DNA from: Duganella sp. OV510
GTDB taxonomy: Bacteria; Pseudomonadota; Gammaproteobacteria; Burkholderiales; Burkholderiaceae_D
Direction: 5' to 3'
Length of the DNA: 64,000 nt
Assembly (NCBI RefSeq): GCF_900100205.1
Contig: NZ_FNEQ01000008.1
Location: forward strand, 1 to 64,000
The translations under genes were made by a program, and so were the position numbers. Each line of letters begins with the position of its first letter. Positions within the stretch are counted from its first letter, which is position 1. The notes under the pieces were generated by a model. It searched no databases and was not told the origin of the DNA. It saw only the letters and a program-made list of their open reading frames with translations. This document shows positions 32,234 through 40,825 of this stretch, piece by piece.

Positions 32234-34927
32234 ATGCGCACTGCTTTATCGTTGTTGCTGGCGTCGCTGCTGCTGCTCGTCAGTCTCCCAGGTAACGCCT
32301 TCTGTCCCAAGAACGGCTTTGTCTGCTACATCACGTCCAAGTCGGGCGGCAGCCTGACGCACCAGGACATCACCCAGCGCGGCATCGAGGAACTCGACAA
32401 GCGCTATTTCGCCGTGCCGAAGCTGAGCGCGTCGATGCAAAAGGCGCTGGACCAGATCATCGAGGCCAACGCCAAGGTCGACGAGGATCAAACCAGCTCG
32501 GCCAAGCATTTCGACGGCGAAAACGCCGCTGGCGCGCAGCTGCGGCTGGCGACGCTGAAGCAAAACATCCTTGACGCCTTGCGCAGCGAACCGATGAATG
32601 TCATCGGCGCGCGTGACAATCTCGGCAGCGCCTTGCACACCATCCAGGATTTTTACTCGCACAGCAATTGGGTCGAGCTGGGCAACAGCAGCGCCCACCC
32701 TGGCGTCGGCCGGCCTGGCGCATTGTCGTTTTCCGGGCCGGCGGCAACCAGCTGCTCGGGCTACACCGACACCGGCCTGACCTGCGCCAACTCGTCCAAT
32801 CTGGTGGGAACCTTGCTGACCAGCGGCTATTACGGCGGGGAAGACCGCGTCAAGCCGGGCGCCTTCAAATGCAGCCACGGCGGACCACTGGACAAGAGTT
32901 CGCCATCCAGCGATCCGATCGGCTATTTCCGCGAGGGCATCAACAAGGACACGCGCTACTGCGACATCTCGCCGCACAGCGCGGATCACGGCACGGCGGC
33001 CGGCGCCGCCATCGCCGGCACCCAGCAGTTTGTCGAGGATATCAAGGCGGAAATCACGCAGGCGCAGCTGAAAGCCTTGCTCGGCGCCGGTCCGACACTG
33101 GCGTTCTCGATCGACACCACCGGCAGCATGGGCGGCATCATTGCCGGTGTGCGTGCTTCGGCCACCAGCATCGTCGATGCGCGGCTTGGCACCGACGAGG
33201 AACCGTTGCAATATGTGCTGGCGCCGTTCAACGATCCCGGCACCGGGCCGACTACCGCCACCAATGATGCCGTGCTGTTCAAATCGGAAATCGCCAGCCT
33301 GTTCGCCACCGGCGGCGGCGATTGCCCTGAACTGGCGATGACCGGCATGTACAACGGCTTGTCGCTGGCCGATCCAGGTGGCGATTTGTTCATGTACACC
33401 GACGCCACCGCCAAGGATGCGTCGCTGGCGGGCGCGGTCATCAGCCTTGCCAAGAGTAAGGACATCAAGATTTATCCGATGTTGTTTGGCAGTTGCTCGC
33501 CGCTGACGCCAGGCTTCCTGCAAGCAGCGGCGGAAACCGGCGGCCAGGTATTCTTCCTGTTTGGCAGCGAGGCCGGCGCCGTCACCCAGCTGGCGGACCT
33601 GGTGGGCCGCAACAACGTGGTGCAGATCCTGTCCACGGTCGATACTTTTAGCAGCAGCCGCAGCTATACGGTGCCGGTGGATGGCAGCCTGACGCGCCTG
33701 ACGGTGTCGGTCAGCGGCACGCTGGCCGGCGTGCAGCCGACGGTGACGCTGACGCGGCCGGACGGCGTGGTGGTCAGCGATGCGACTGCCGCGACGTATT
33801 TGCGCTTGTCCAGCGGCACCATCATTTCTGTCGATACGCCGTTGCGCGGTGCCTGGAAGCTGGAGGTCAGTGGCTCGCCGGACGTCACCTATGTGAATGT
33901 CAACGGCATCGCCGATCTTGCCTTTAATTCGTTCAAGCTGGCGCGTTTCGGCGCCATGCCACCGCATCAGGGCTTGATGACCATCGATGGTGAGCCGGGG
34001 CCGGGCCAGGTGCTGTACGCGATCGCCGCCCTGACTGGCATCGCCAGCGCACCGCAGTTCCAGCTGCGCCGCAAGAACTTCGATGTGCTGGCGCCGCTGG
34101 CGCTGGAACAGGACCAAACCGATAACGGCAAGTTCTTCGGCGCGCTGACGGTGCCCAATGAACCGTTCGTGGTCTACGCCAGCGGCACGGACAGTTCCGG
34201 CTTTGCGTATCAGCGGCTGGTCAGTGTGATGGTGACGCCGCAGACGGTGTCGGTCACGCCGCCATCGCGCCAGGATTTGCGTCCCGGCGTCAGCACGACG
34301 CTGGTGTACCGGGTGCGCAACGATGGACCGGCTGATGTGTTCACCATCAGTGCCACGGATGACCGGCGCTACATCACCTCGGTATCGCCGTCCACGCTGA
34401 CGCTGGCGCATGGCGCCAGTGCCGATGTCAGCGTGACGCTGACGCCGCCGGCGGACGCCCGCATCGGCAGCGCGGACAGCCTGACCGTCACCGCGCAAAG
34501 CACCGGCGTGGCCACGCTGCACAACAGCGCCTCGCTGACCGTGCTGGTTACAGGTGTCGCGCAAGCGCCGGGACGGCCGGACTTCGCCACTGAAATCGTT
34601 GGACAGGAAAACGTCGCGCCTGGCGTGATCGGGCTGGATGTGCGCTTCACCAACACCGGCATCGGCACCGCGCGCGACATGCGCCTGGGCTCGCTGGCGC
34701 TACGCACGCTGGCCGGCAGCGGCGCTGTGACCTTGAATACGGCGTTGTCGCCGCCGCTGCCGTTGGTGACGCCGAATGTCGATGTCGGCAGCTTCTTTAC
34801 CGTGCGGCTGACCTTCAATGTGCCGTCCACGGTGAAGCGCTTCAGCCTCAGCGAGAGCGGCAATGTGACCGACCTCGCCGGCGTGACTTACGCCTATTCG
34901 CAAGCACAATCGATTATTCCCAAATAA
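32234..34927 (+). CDS. Secreted VWA7-like protein (phospholipase-C-like plus VWA)
   Basis: From the ATG at 32234 (AAGGATATCGT upstream) the product has 897 residues and a signal peptide (1-22). Residues about 35-290 have a His-rich, zinc phospholipase C/HET-C-like arrangement: LTHQDITQRGIEEL, AKHFDGENAAG, LGSALHTIQDFYSHSNWVEL. A von Willebrand A domain follows at about 300-500 with a MIDAS-like SIDTTGSMGGI. The remainder is beta-sandwich, Ig-like repeats. The order matches animal VWA7/hemicentin-related proteins and their bacterial counterparts. It is exported and likely adhesive or matrix-binding; it lies next to a PEP-CTERM-like protein. Confidence 0.8.
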   Translation: MRTALSLLLASLLLLVSLPGNAFCPKNGFVCYITSKSGGSLTHQDITQRGIEELDKRYFAVPKLSASMQKALDQIIEANAKVDEDQTSSAKHFDGENAAGAQLRLATLKQNILDALRSEPMNVIGARDNLGSALHTIQDFYSHSNWVELGNSSAHPGVGRPGALSFSGPAATSCSGYTDTGLTCANSSNLVGTLLTSGYYGGEDRVKPGAFKCSHGGPLDKSSPSSDPIGYFREGINKDTRYCDISPHSADHGTAAGAAIAGTQQFVEDIKAEITQAQLKALLGAGPTLAFSIDTTGSMGGIIAGVRASATSIVDARLGTDEEPLQYVLAPFNDPGTGPTTATNDAVLFKSEIASLFATGGGDCPELAMTGMYNGLSLADPGGDLFMYTDATAKDASLAGAVISLAKSKDIKIYPMLFGSCSPLTPGFLQAAAETGGQVFFLFGSEAGAVTQLADLVGRNNVVQILSTVDTFSSSRSYTVPVDGSLTRLTVSVSGTLAGVQPTVTLTRPDGVVVSDATAATYLRLSSGTIISVDTPLRGAWKLEVSGSPDVTYVNVNGIADLAFNSFKLARFGAMPPHQGLMTIDGEPGPGQVLYAIAALTGIASAPQFQLRRKNFDVLAPLALEQDQTDNGKFFGALTVPNEPFVVYASGTDSSGFAYQRLVSVMVTPQTVSVTPPSRQDLRPGVSTTLVYRVRNDGPADVFTISATDDRRYITSVSPSTLTLAHGASADVSVTLTPPADARIGSADSLTVTAQSTGVATLHNSASLTVLVTGVAQAPGRPDFATEIVGQENVAPGVIGLDVRFTNTGIGTARDMRLGSLALRTLAGSGAVTLNTALSPPLPLVTPNVDVGSFFTVRLTFNVPSTVKRFSLSESGNVTDLAGVTYAYSQAQSIIPK

Positions 34928-34939
34928 GGAGCAACGACC

Positions 34940-35539
34940 ATGAAACGCCGATTTTTGCGGGCCATGCTGGCCTTGTGCTTGAGTGTGCTGATGCCATTGA
35001 GCGCCATGGCGCTGCCGTTCACTTTTACGTTGACGGCGAATCCCGCCGGCGGCGGCATCAGCGGTCTGCCTGGAGAAACCGTCGGCTGGGGCTATGCGCT
35101 GGTGAATACCGACAGCAGCAACTGGTTCGTGCCGACGCTGCTGAATGCGTCATCGTTCAGCCTCGGCTCGCCGGACGCCAGCTATTTTGACTTCCCGGTG
35201 CTGGCGCCGGGCGCCACGGCGAACGCGTCGTTCGATGCGTTGCTGCACACCGGCTTGTATGGCGTGCAGCTATTCCCGTTCGTACTGCCGGGGCAACGCG
35301 ATAGCGGTTTCTTCACCTTGTCGGGCGAGTGGTGGAGCGGTGATCCGCTGGCTGGCGGCACGTTCCTGCAAGTGTCGGATGCGGTGCAGGTGGCGCTGAC
35401 GCTGGACGTGGCCGGCGTTGCCGCCTTGCCGCTGCCGGGCAGCCTGCCGTTGCTGGCGCTCGGCCTCGGGCTGGTGCTACTGCTGGCGCGCCAGCGCCGC
35501 CGACAGGAAGCTGCGCAGCTCGGCCTCCGCCTGGGCTGA
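34940..35539 (+). CDS. Exported protein with PEP-CTERM-like sorting tail
   Basis: This 199-residue protein has a signal peptide (1-25, ending SAMA) and a beta-sandwich body. Its C-terminal LPLPGSLPLLALGLGLVLLL is followed by ARQRRR, the tripartite layout of PEP-CTERM/exosortase substrates (P-rich motif, hydrophobic helix, basic cluster). Eleven extra residues follow the basic cluster. They overlap the end of the convergent gene. AAGGAGCAACGACC precedes the ATG, and the gene follows the VWA7-like gene by 12 bases, so the two form an operon. Confidence 0.75.
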   Translation: MKRRFLRAMLALCLSVLMPLSAMALPFTFTLTANPAGGGISGLPGETVGWGYALVNTDSSNWFVPTLLNASSFSLGSPDASYFDFPVLAPGATANASFDALLHTGLYGVQLFPFVLPGQRDSGFFTLSGEWWSGDPLAGGTFLQVSDAVQVALTLDVAGVAALPLPGSLPLLALGLGLVLLLARQRRRQEAAQLGLRLG

Positions 35540-36058
35540 CGGCGCGGTGGGCCGCAGCTGCATATAGCGGCCCGGCCCGGTGCGGCCCAGCAGTTCGAAG
35601 CGCTTGCCGGCGTATTCGGTGGGACGCACCTGTAGCACGGTCAGCCGCGTCCCGCCGCCGTCGGCTTCCAGGTGCAGGATGAACTGGCAACTGAACTGCC
35701 GGCCTTCGGCTGGCCAGTAGTGATCGATGTCCGGCGTTAGCAGCACGTCGTGCCGGCGTTGCGCGGCCGGCAGGGCAAGCCAGCCGGCAAGCGTGGCGGA
35801 CAGCGGTGGGTTGGCCAGATCGGCCTCTGGCGGGAACAGCGGCGCACCATAGGGCAGGGCCATGCGGTAGCGCCGGTGTTCCTCGCTTTGCGGCGCAATT
35901 TGCCCGACGGCGCGCAGGACTGCCTGTTGCGCCAATGGCGGCGGTATCGGCACGGTGAGCGATGGCGGCGTGGCGGCGCTAGTGCACTGAAAAGCAAGCA
36001 ACAGGCCGCAGCAAGCCACGCCCAGGCGCCAGATCTGCAGATTGTGCAGTGTTATCAT
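35477..36058 (-). CDS. Exported hypothetical protein
   Basis: This 193-residue protein has a signal peptide (LGVACCGLLLAFQCTSAA) and a beta-rich body with RYRMALPYGAPLFPPEADLA and VLLTPDIDHYWPAEGRQFSC. AAGGGGGCAATC precedes the ATG. It overlaps the 3' end of the convergent PEP-CTERM-like gene by 63 bases. No family is recognised. Confidence 0.65.
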   Translation of the reverse strand: MITLHNLQIWRLGVACCGLLLAFQCTSAATPPSLTVPIPPPLAQQAVLRAVGQIAPQSEEHRRYRMALPYGAPLFPPEADLANPPLSATLAGWLALPAAQRRHDVLLTPDIDHYWPAEGRQFSCQFILHLEADGGGTRLTVLQVRPTEYAGKRFELLGRTGPGRYMQLRPTAPSAQAEAELRSFLSAALARQQ

Positions 36059-36089
36059 GATTGCCCCCTTGGCATCACTGTAGCACCCG

Positions 36090-36287
36090 GTGGGCGTTGC
36101 GGGAGGAGGGTATGCTCATACAATTGCGGCCCTTGGAGTGTTTTTGCCCGCATTATTGCCCAGACCGCGCAATGCGTATGTGTCGGCGCTGATCGAGTCG
36201 GTCAAGGGCAAGGCTCAGGCCGCCGACGTTGAAAAACCGAAAAAACCGCGCGCCCCGCGCAAGCCGAAAGCAGCGGCCGCCGCCTAA
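36090..36287 (+). CDS. Small Lys/Ala/Pro-rich protein
   Basis: The frame from a GTG at 36090 gives 65 residues. The tail KPRAPRKPKAAAAA and the preceding ESVKGKAQAADVEKPKKP are basic, repetitive and probably disordered, like a histone-H1-type DNA-binding tail. The real start may be a TTG after GGAG near 36137. It ends four bases into the convergent lipoprotein gene. Moderate to low confidence. Confidence 0.4.
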   Translation: MGVAGGGYAHTIAALGVFLPALLPRPRNAYVSALIESVKGKAQAADVEKPKKPRAPRKPKAAAAA

Positions 36288-36946
36288 TTCGCGCCAGCTT
36301 GCTGTTGCAGGGCCGAGATCCGCTCGGCCTGCTCGAAGACGCCGCGCGCCGTCAGGTTGAAGCTCGATACCGGCAGGCCGGCGGTGCGTAAGGCGTCGCT
36401 CATCCACGAGTTACAGTTGTTGAAAACGCTGTAATTGCCGGTCGCGCGATAGAAGCGGTCCGGATGTTCTCCCGGCGTGCCGAGGTAAATCGGCTTGCCG
36501 CCGGCATCGGCGGCGATGCTGCGGTCGATATATTCCACCAGTTGTTGATAGCCGTGCTCGGTAATCGCCAGCGCCACGATGTCGCGCGCCTGCGCGCCGA
36601 GCGGCGGATTGGTGCTGCGTTCGCCCACCTGCAAGGCTGGGTAGTCGGACGCCACCAGCGCCTTGACCGCCTTCGACCAGGGCGCGTGTTCCGATACAAA
36701 ATATTCGCCATCGCCCCAGCCGACCAGCAGGTAGCGCGTGTCATGGAAATCGGCGGCCAGTTTTTTGCTGTGTGCCAGCGCCGAGGCGCCGTCCAGCAGC
36801 AAGGCGGTGTGCCAGCCATATTGCACCAGGTAGATCGTATGCGGCGTTGGGCCGGCCGGCAGGTCGGCGCGGCGCGGGACGCCGGCGCAACCGGCAAGAA
36901 TCAGGGCAAGGACAACAATGACAAGCTGCTGGACGACGGATTTCAT
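36284..36946 (-). CDS. DUF2459-family lipoprotein
   Basis: This 220-residue protein has a lipoprotein signal (VVLALILAGC). The family markers HTIYLVQYGWHTALLLDG, LVGWGDGEYF and FNNCNSWMSDALRTAG are in order. The conserved His in YGWHT and Cys in NNCNSW suggest a papain-like or NlpC-type hydrolase fold, but the function is not established. It is periplasmic and membrane-anchored. Confidence 0.8.
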   Translation of the reverse strand: MKSVVQQLVIVVLALILAGCAGVPRRADLPAGPTPHTIYLVQYGWHTALLLDGASALAHSKKLAADFHDTRYLLVGWGDGEYFVSEHAPWSKAVKALVASDYPALQVGERSTNPPLGAQARDIVALAITEHGYQQLVEYIDRSIAADAGGKPIYLGTPGEHPDRFYRATGNYSVFNNCNSWMSDALRTAGLPVSSFNLTARGVFEQAERISALQQQAGAN

Positions 36947-37011
36947 TAATTTCCGGAAACATGGCTAGGGCCGGCAATTTTACCTGACCGGCCCGCCTGG
37001 CATGCCCAGAC

Positions 37012-37275
37012 TCAAAAATCGAAGATATCGCTGAGGAAGCTTTCGCGTTTCTTCTTGTGCTGCGGATACTGGCTTTGACTGTGGCCGGGCTGCTGCTGGT
37101 AGCGCGGCTCCGGCGCGCGTTGCCGTGGCTGCTCGGTGGCAGCGGAGCGCTCGATGATCTTGTCGAGCTCGCCACGGTCCAGCCACACGCCGCGACAGCC
37201 CGGGCAGTAATCGATCTCCACGCCCTGGCGCTCACTCATCACCAGGCTGACATTTTTGCAAACTGGGCAATCCAT
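37012..37275 (-). CDS. zf-TFIIB domain protein
   Basis: From the ATG at 37275 the product has 87 residues. It starts MDCPVCKNVSLVMSERQGVE and continues DYCPGCRGVWLDRGELDKII, a classical CPxC-x19-CPGC zinc ribbon with the LDRGELD helix. A Gln/His-rich linker and KKKRESFLSDIFDF follow. The earlier opening at 37398 lies in the neighbouring gene. It is soluble; the role is unknown. It lies 18 bases after the TerB-like gene. Confidence 0.85.
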   Translation of the reverse strand: MDCPVCKNVSLVMSERQGVEIDYCPGCRGVWLDRGELDKIIERSAATEQPRQRAPEPRYQQQPGHSQSQYPQHKKKRESFLSDIFDF

Positions 37276-37292
37276 GTTTTCTTCCTTTACAG

Positions 37293-37667
37293 TTAAGCCC
37301 ACTTGGCGCGGGCGCGGCTCAGCAGCGTGACTTCGGCCTCGGCCAGCACGCCGTCGGCGTTGGCGATCTGCCACAGGGCGCGCAGCAGTTGCTGGCACAG
37401 CAGCGGATCGCGGATTTCGTCGAGCAGGGCGTCAATCACCGCCGGCGGCAGTTCGACGTGCAAACCCTGCCCGGCGCTGGCCAGCATGTCCTGGCACAGC
37501 TCCTCGACCAGTACATGAAAGGCATCGATGTCGATATCGATGTATTCCAGCAGGCGCGAGTGCTGCAGCGCCCGCAGCTCGGACGGCGACAGGTTGCCGT
37601 CCACCACCATGCACAGGGCCACGATGCGCCCAGCGGCGCTGGGGCTGTCGGTCATATAACTACGCAT
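37293..37667 (-). CDS. TerB-like protein
   Basis: This 124-residue, all-helical protein has acidic VVDGNLSPSEL and ADGVLAEAEVTLL motifs spaced as in TerB-type tellurite-resistance domains, where they bind metal. Its ATG overlaps the TAA of the TerC gene by one base (TAATG), and AAGGAGAAAAAGTA provides the ribosome binding site. The coupling to TerC supports the assignment. It is probably a membrane-associated partner of TerC. Confidence 0.65.
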   Translation of the reverse strand: MRSYMTDSPSAAGRIVALCMVVDGNLSPSELRALQHSRLLEYIDIDIDAFHVLVEELCQDMLASAGQGLHVELPPAVIDALLDEIRDPLLCQQLLRALWQIANADGVLAEAEVTLLSRARAKWA

Positions 37668-38629
37668 TACTTTTTCTCCTTGCGGGTCGAGTACAGGCTG
37701 GCGATGACGCTACCAGCGATCAGCGTTGCTACCACGGTCAGCGAAATGTGCACCGGAATGTGTATCCACGGCAGCAGCAGCATCTTCGCGCCGATGAAGC
37801 ACAGCACCAGGGCCAGGCCGTATTTGAGCAGGTGGAAGCGGTCGGCGATGTCGGCCAGCAGGAAGTACAGCGCCCGCAGGCCAAGAATTGCAAACAGGTT
37901 CGACGTGAACACGATGAACGGGTCCTTGGTGATGGCGAAGATAGCCGGGATCGAGTCCACCGCGAACACCACGTCGGTTGCTTCGATCAGCACCAGCACC
38001 AGCAGCAGCGTGGTGACGTAGCGCTTGCCGTTCTTGACGATGAAGAATTTCTCGCCATGGTCGCCTTCATCCACCGGCAGCGTGCGGCGCGCCAGCTTCA
38101 GTACCGGGTTGTTCTTGACGTCCGGTTCCTCATCCACCGCCTTCAGCATGCGCACGCCGGTGTATAGCAGGAAGGCGCCGAACAGATACAGTACCCAGCT
38201 GAATTCGGTGACCACCCAGGCGCCGGCCAGGATCATGATGGCGCGCATGACGATCGCACCCAGCACGCCGTAAATCAGCACGCGGCGCTGGTATTCAGGC
38301 TTGACCTGGAAGGCCGAGAAAATCAGCAGGAAAACGAAGACGTTGTCGACCGACAGCGCTTTTTCGATCAGGTAGCCGGACAGGAATTCCAGCGATTTCT
38401 GCTCGGCGATCTCGGGGCCTGCTGCGCCTTTCAGATACCACCACAGGCCGAAGTTGAACAGCAGCGCCAGCGAGAACCAGCCGAGCGACCACATCCCGGC
38501 CTCCTTGACCGACACCTTGTGCGCTTTATTGCCGCCGAAGACCCACAGGTCCACCGCCAGCATCACTAGCACGAAGGCAATGAATCCGGCCCACATCGGG
38601 CCGGTTGCCATGCTCTCTAATCCATTCAT
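37667..38629 (-). CDS. TerC-family integral membrane protein
   Basis: This 320-residue protein has nine or so membrane helices and the two TerC signatures: IEKALSVDNVFVFLLIF near residue 90, and ATDVVFAVDSIPAIFAIT near residue 215, with acidic residues in membrane context. Members (Alx, TerC) export Mn2+ or protect against metal and tellurite stress. It is the first gene of the TerC/TerB-like/zf-TFIIB transcript and divergent from the NhaR-like gene. I looked for a yybP-ykoY Mn riboswitch in the leader and saw none. Confidence 0.9.
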   Translation of the reverse strand: MNGLESMATGPMWAGFIAFVLVMLAVDLWVFGGNKAHKVSVKEAGMWSLGWFSLALLFNFGLWWYLKGAAGPEIAEQKSLEFLSGYLIEKALSVDNVFVFLLIFSAFQVKPEYQRRVLIYGVLGAIVMRAIMILAGAWVVTEFSWVLYLFGAFLLYTGVRMLKAVDEEPDVKNNPVLKLARRTLPVDEGDHGEKFFIVKNGKRYVTTLLLVLVLIEATDVVFAVDSIPAIFAITKDPFIVFTSNLFAILGLRALYFLLADIADRFHLLKYGLALVLCFIGAKMLLLPWIHIPVHISLTVVATLIAGSVIASLYSTRKEKK

Positions 38630-38743
38630 TGTCGCTCTCCAGGCTTTTTGAAAATAATGGGGCTATGATAGGGAGGCTCAATTCATCGCACAATTCGAAT
38701 ATACTTGAATAAGTCATCCAAAAAATCGATGTAAAGGCTGTGC

Positions 38744-39670
38744 ATGTCGAATCTCAACTACAAACATTTGCGGTACTTCTGGATGGTGGCACGCAGCGGC
38801 AGCATCGCCAAGGCCGCTGAACAGCTCCATCTGACGCCACAATCGATCTCCGGTCAACTGACCGAGTTTGCCGACACGCTGGGCGTGGAATTGTTCCGCC
38901 GCGTCGGCAGGCGGCTGGAGCTGACCGACACCGGCAGTCGCATCCTGCGCCACGCCGAGGACATCTTCAGCGCTGGCGATGCCTTGCTGGATGTGGTGCG
39001 CGACCAGGCCGCCACGCAGGTCAGCGTGTTTCGCGTCGGCGTGTCAGATTCGGTATCGAAGGCGGTGGCCTGCCAGCTGGTGGCACCGGCGCTGACGCTG
39101 GATGAACCGACCCGGCTGGTGTGCCGCGAAGGCCGTTTGTCGGCGCTGCTGGCGGACATGGCGGTGCACCGGCTGGACCTGATCATCACCGACCGTGCCA
39201 TGCCCAGTCACCTGAGCGTGCGCGCCTACAGCCACCTGCTCGGCGAAAGCGAACTGGGCGTGTTTGGCACGGCGGCGCTGGCGGCCACGCTGGACGGCCC
39301 GTTCCCCGAATGCCTGAACCACGCACCGCTGCTGTTGCCGGGCGAGGATGTGGCGGTGCACGCCAAGCTGATGCAGTGGCTGCATACCCATGTGCCGCGC
39401 CTGCGGGTGGTCGGCGATTTCGACGACAGCGCCATGATCAAGGCCTTCGGCCAGTCCGGCGCCGGGCTGTTCTTTGCGCCGGCGGCGATCGCCGACACCA
39501 TTTGCGCGCAGTACGACGTGATCATGCTTGATACCATACCGTCGCTGCGCGAGCAGGTCTACGCGATCACCACCGAGCGGCGCATCAGCCATCCGGCCAC
39601 GCAGGCAATCCGCGAGGCGGCGCGCGAAGCGCTGTCGTCGGGAACGATGGTGGCCACAACCATAACTTAA
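38744..39670 (+). CDS. nhaR: LysR-family regulator, NhaR type
   Basis: This 308-residue protein has the NhaR-type start NYKHLRYFWMVARSGSIAKA and AEQLHLTPQSISGQLTEF, and an effector domain ending with SHPATQAIREAAREAL. NhaR activates sodium/proton antiporter genes in response to Na+. Here a cation/proton antiporter (chaA-like) follows 57 bases downstream, which fits that role. It is divergent from TerC. Confidence 0.85.
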   Translation: MSNLNYKHLRYFWMVARSGSIAKAAEQLHLTPQSISGQLTEFADTLGVELFRRVGRRLELTDTGSRILRHAEDIFSAGDALLDVVRDQAATQVSVFRVGVSDSVSKAVACQLVAPALTLDEPTRLVCREGRLSALLADMAVHRLDLIITDRAMPSHLSVRAYSHLLGESELGVFGTAALAATLDGPFPECLNHAPLLLPGEDVAVHAKLMQWLHTHVPRLRVVGDFDDSAMIKAFGQSGAGLFFAPAAIADTICAQYDVIMLDTIPSLREQVYAITTERRISHPATQAIREAAREALSSGTMVATTIT

Positions 39671-39727
39671 ATGTTTTCATAAGATTCATGTGGTATCGTC
39701 CCGCTGTTACCAGAGAGATAAGAGCCC

Positions 39728-40825
39728 ATGAAAATACAAAACTCCCTGCCGGTGTGGACCATTGCCGCGCCTGTTCTTGGTTGGCTGGCCCTGGGCGGCA
39801 AGTCGCTGATGGGCGGCGACGGCGCGCCCGGCCTGCTGTTGCTGATCGTGCTGGCGGCCTGCCTGTTTGGCGGCGTGCTGGCAGCGGTATTCCATGCCGA
39901 ACTGGTGGCGCACAAGATCGGCGAGCCGTTCGGCACGCTGGTGCTGGCGGTGGCGGTGACGTCGATTGAGGTGGCGCTGATCGTCTCGCTGATGGTGGCC
40001 GGCGGCGCCGAGACCACCGGCCTGGCGCGCGACACCGTGTATGCGGCGGTGATGCTGATCCTGAACGGCATGGTCGGCATCTGCCTGCTGGTCGGTGGCC
40101 GCAAGCACGGCGAGCAGAGTTTTACCGCGACCGGCGTGTCGGCCGCGCTGGCGACGCTGGCGGCGATCTCGGTGCTGACCATGGTGCTGCCGAACTACAC
40201 CACCACTACGCCCGGCCCGTCCTATAACACCAGCCAGCTGATTTTCATCGCCGTCATCTCGCTGGTGCTGTACGGGACCTTCGTGCTGGTGCAGACAGTG
40301 CGCCACCGCGACTACTTTCTGCCGGCGCAACCGGTCGCCGACGAGGATGACCATGCGCCGGCGCCGCCGGTGCGCATGGCCTGGATCAGTGGCGCGCTGC
40401 TGCTGGCCTGCCTGGGCTGCGTGGTGCTGCTGGCGAAAGCGCTGTCGCCATCGCTGGAAAAAGCAGTGCTGAGCATGGGGGCGCCGAAGGCGCTGGTGGG
40501 GATTATTATCGCGGCGGTGGTGCTTCTGCCGGAGGGGATTGCGGCCTACCAGGCGGCGCGCGCCAACCGCTTGCAGACCAGCCTGAACCTGGCGCTCGGC
40601 TCGGCGCTGGCCAGTATCGGCCTGACGATACCATGCGTGGCCATCGTGGCACTGCTGAATGGCTGGACGCTGACGCTGGGTATTGACGTCAAGTCGACCG
40701 TGCTGCTGGTGCTGTCGCTGATCGTTGCCTCGCTGTCGTTGACGGGCGGGCGCACCACCATCATGCAGGGCACTGTCCTGCTGACCATCTGCGCGGTCTA
40801 CCTGTTTGTCACCATCGTGCCGTAA
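39728..40825 (+). CDS. chaA: Ca2+/H+ (Na+/H+) antiporter ChaA
   Basis: This 365-residue protein has about 11 membrane helices and the two CaCA repeats. The first holds HKIGEPFGTLVLAVAVTSIE with the family GExxGTLxLaxxVTxIE core, the second VGIIIAAVVLLPEGIAAYQA. The size and order fit ChaA, which expels Ca2+, Na+ or K+ at high pH. A GAGATAAGAGCCC precedes the ATG. It is probably activated by the adjacent NhaR. Confidence 0.9.
   Translation: MKIQNSLPVWTIAAPVLGWLALGGKSLMGGDGAPGLLLLIVLAACLFGGVLAAVFHAELVAHKIGEPFGTLVLAVAVTSIEVALIVSLMVAGGAETTGLARDTVYAAVMLILNGMVGICLLVGGRKHGEQSFTATGVSAALATLAAISVLTMVLPNYTTTTPGPSYNTSQLIFIAVISLVLYGTFVLVQTVRHRDYFLPAQPVADEDDHAPAPPVRMAWISGALLLACLGCVVLLAKALSPSLEKAVLSMGAPKALVGIIIAAVVLLPEGIAAYQAARANRLQTSLNLALGSALASIGLTIPCVAIVALLNGWTLTLGIDVKSTVLLVLSLIVASLSLTGGRTTIMQGTVLLTICAVYLFVTIVP

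Noticed and set aside
32246-34564. A 772-codon open frame on the minus strand opposite the VWA7-like gene
   Set aside because: Composition is Arg/Gln/His-rich with no domains, and it lies wholly opposite a well-supported gene; it is a GC-driven shadow.
38630-38743. Possible yybP-ykoY manganese riboswitch in the TerC leader
   Set aside because: The gap is only 114 bases and lacks the conserved helices and loops of that riboswitch.
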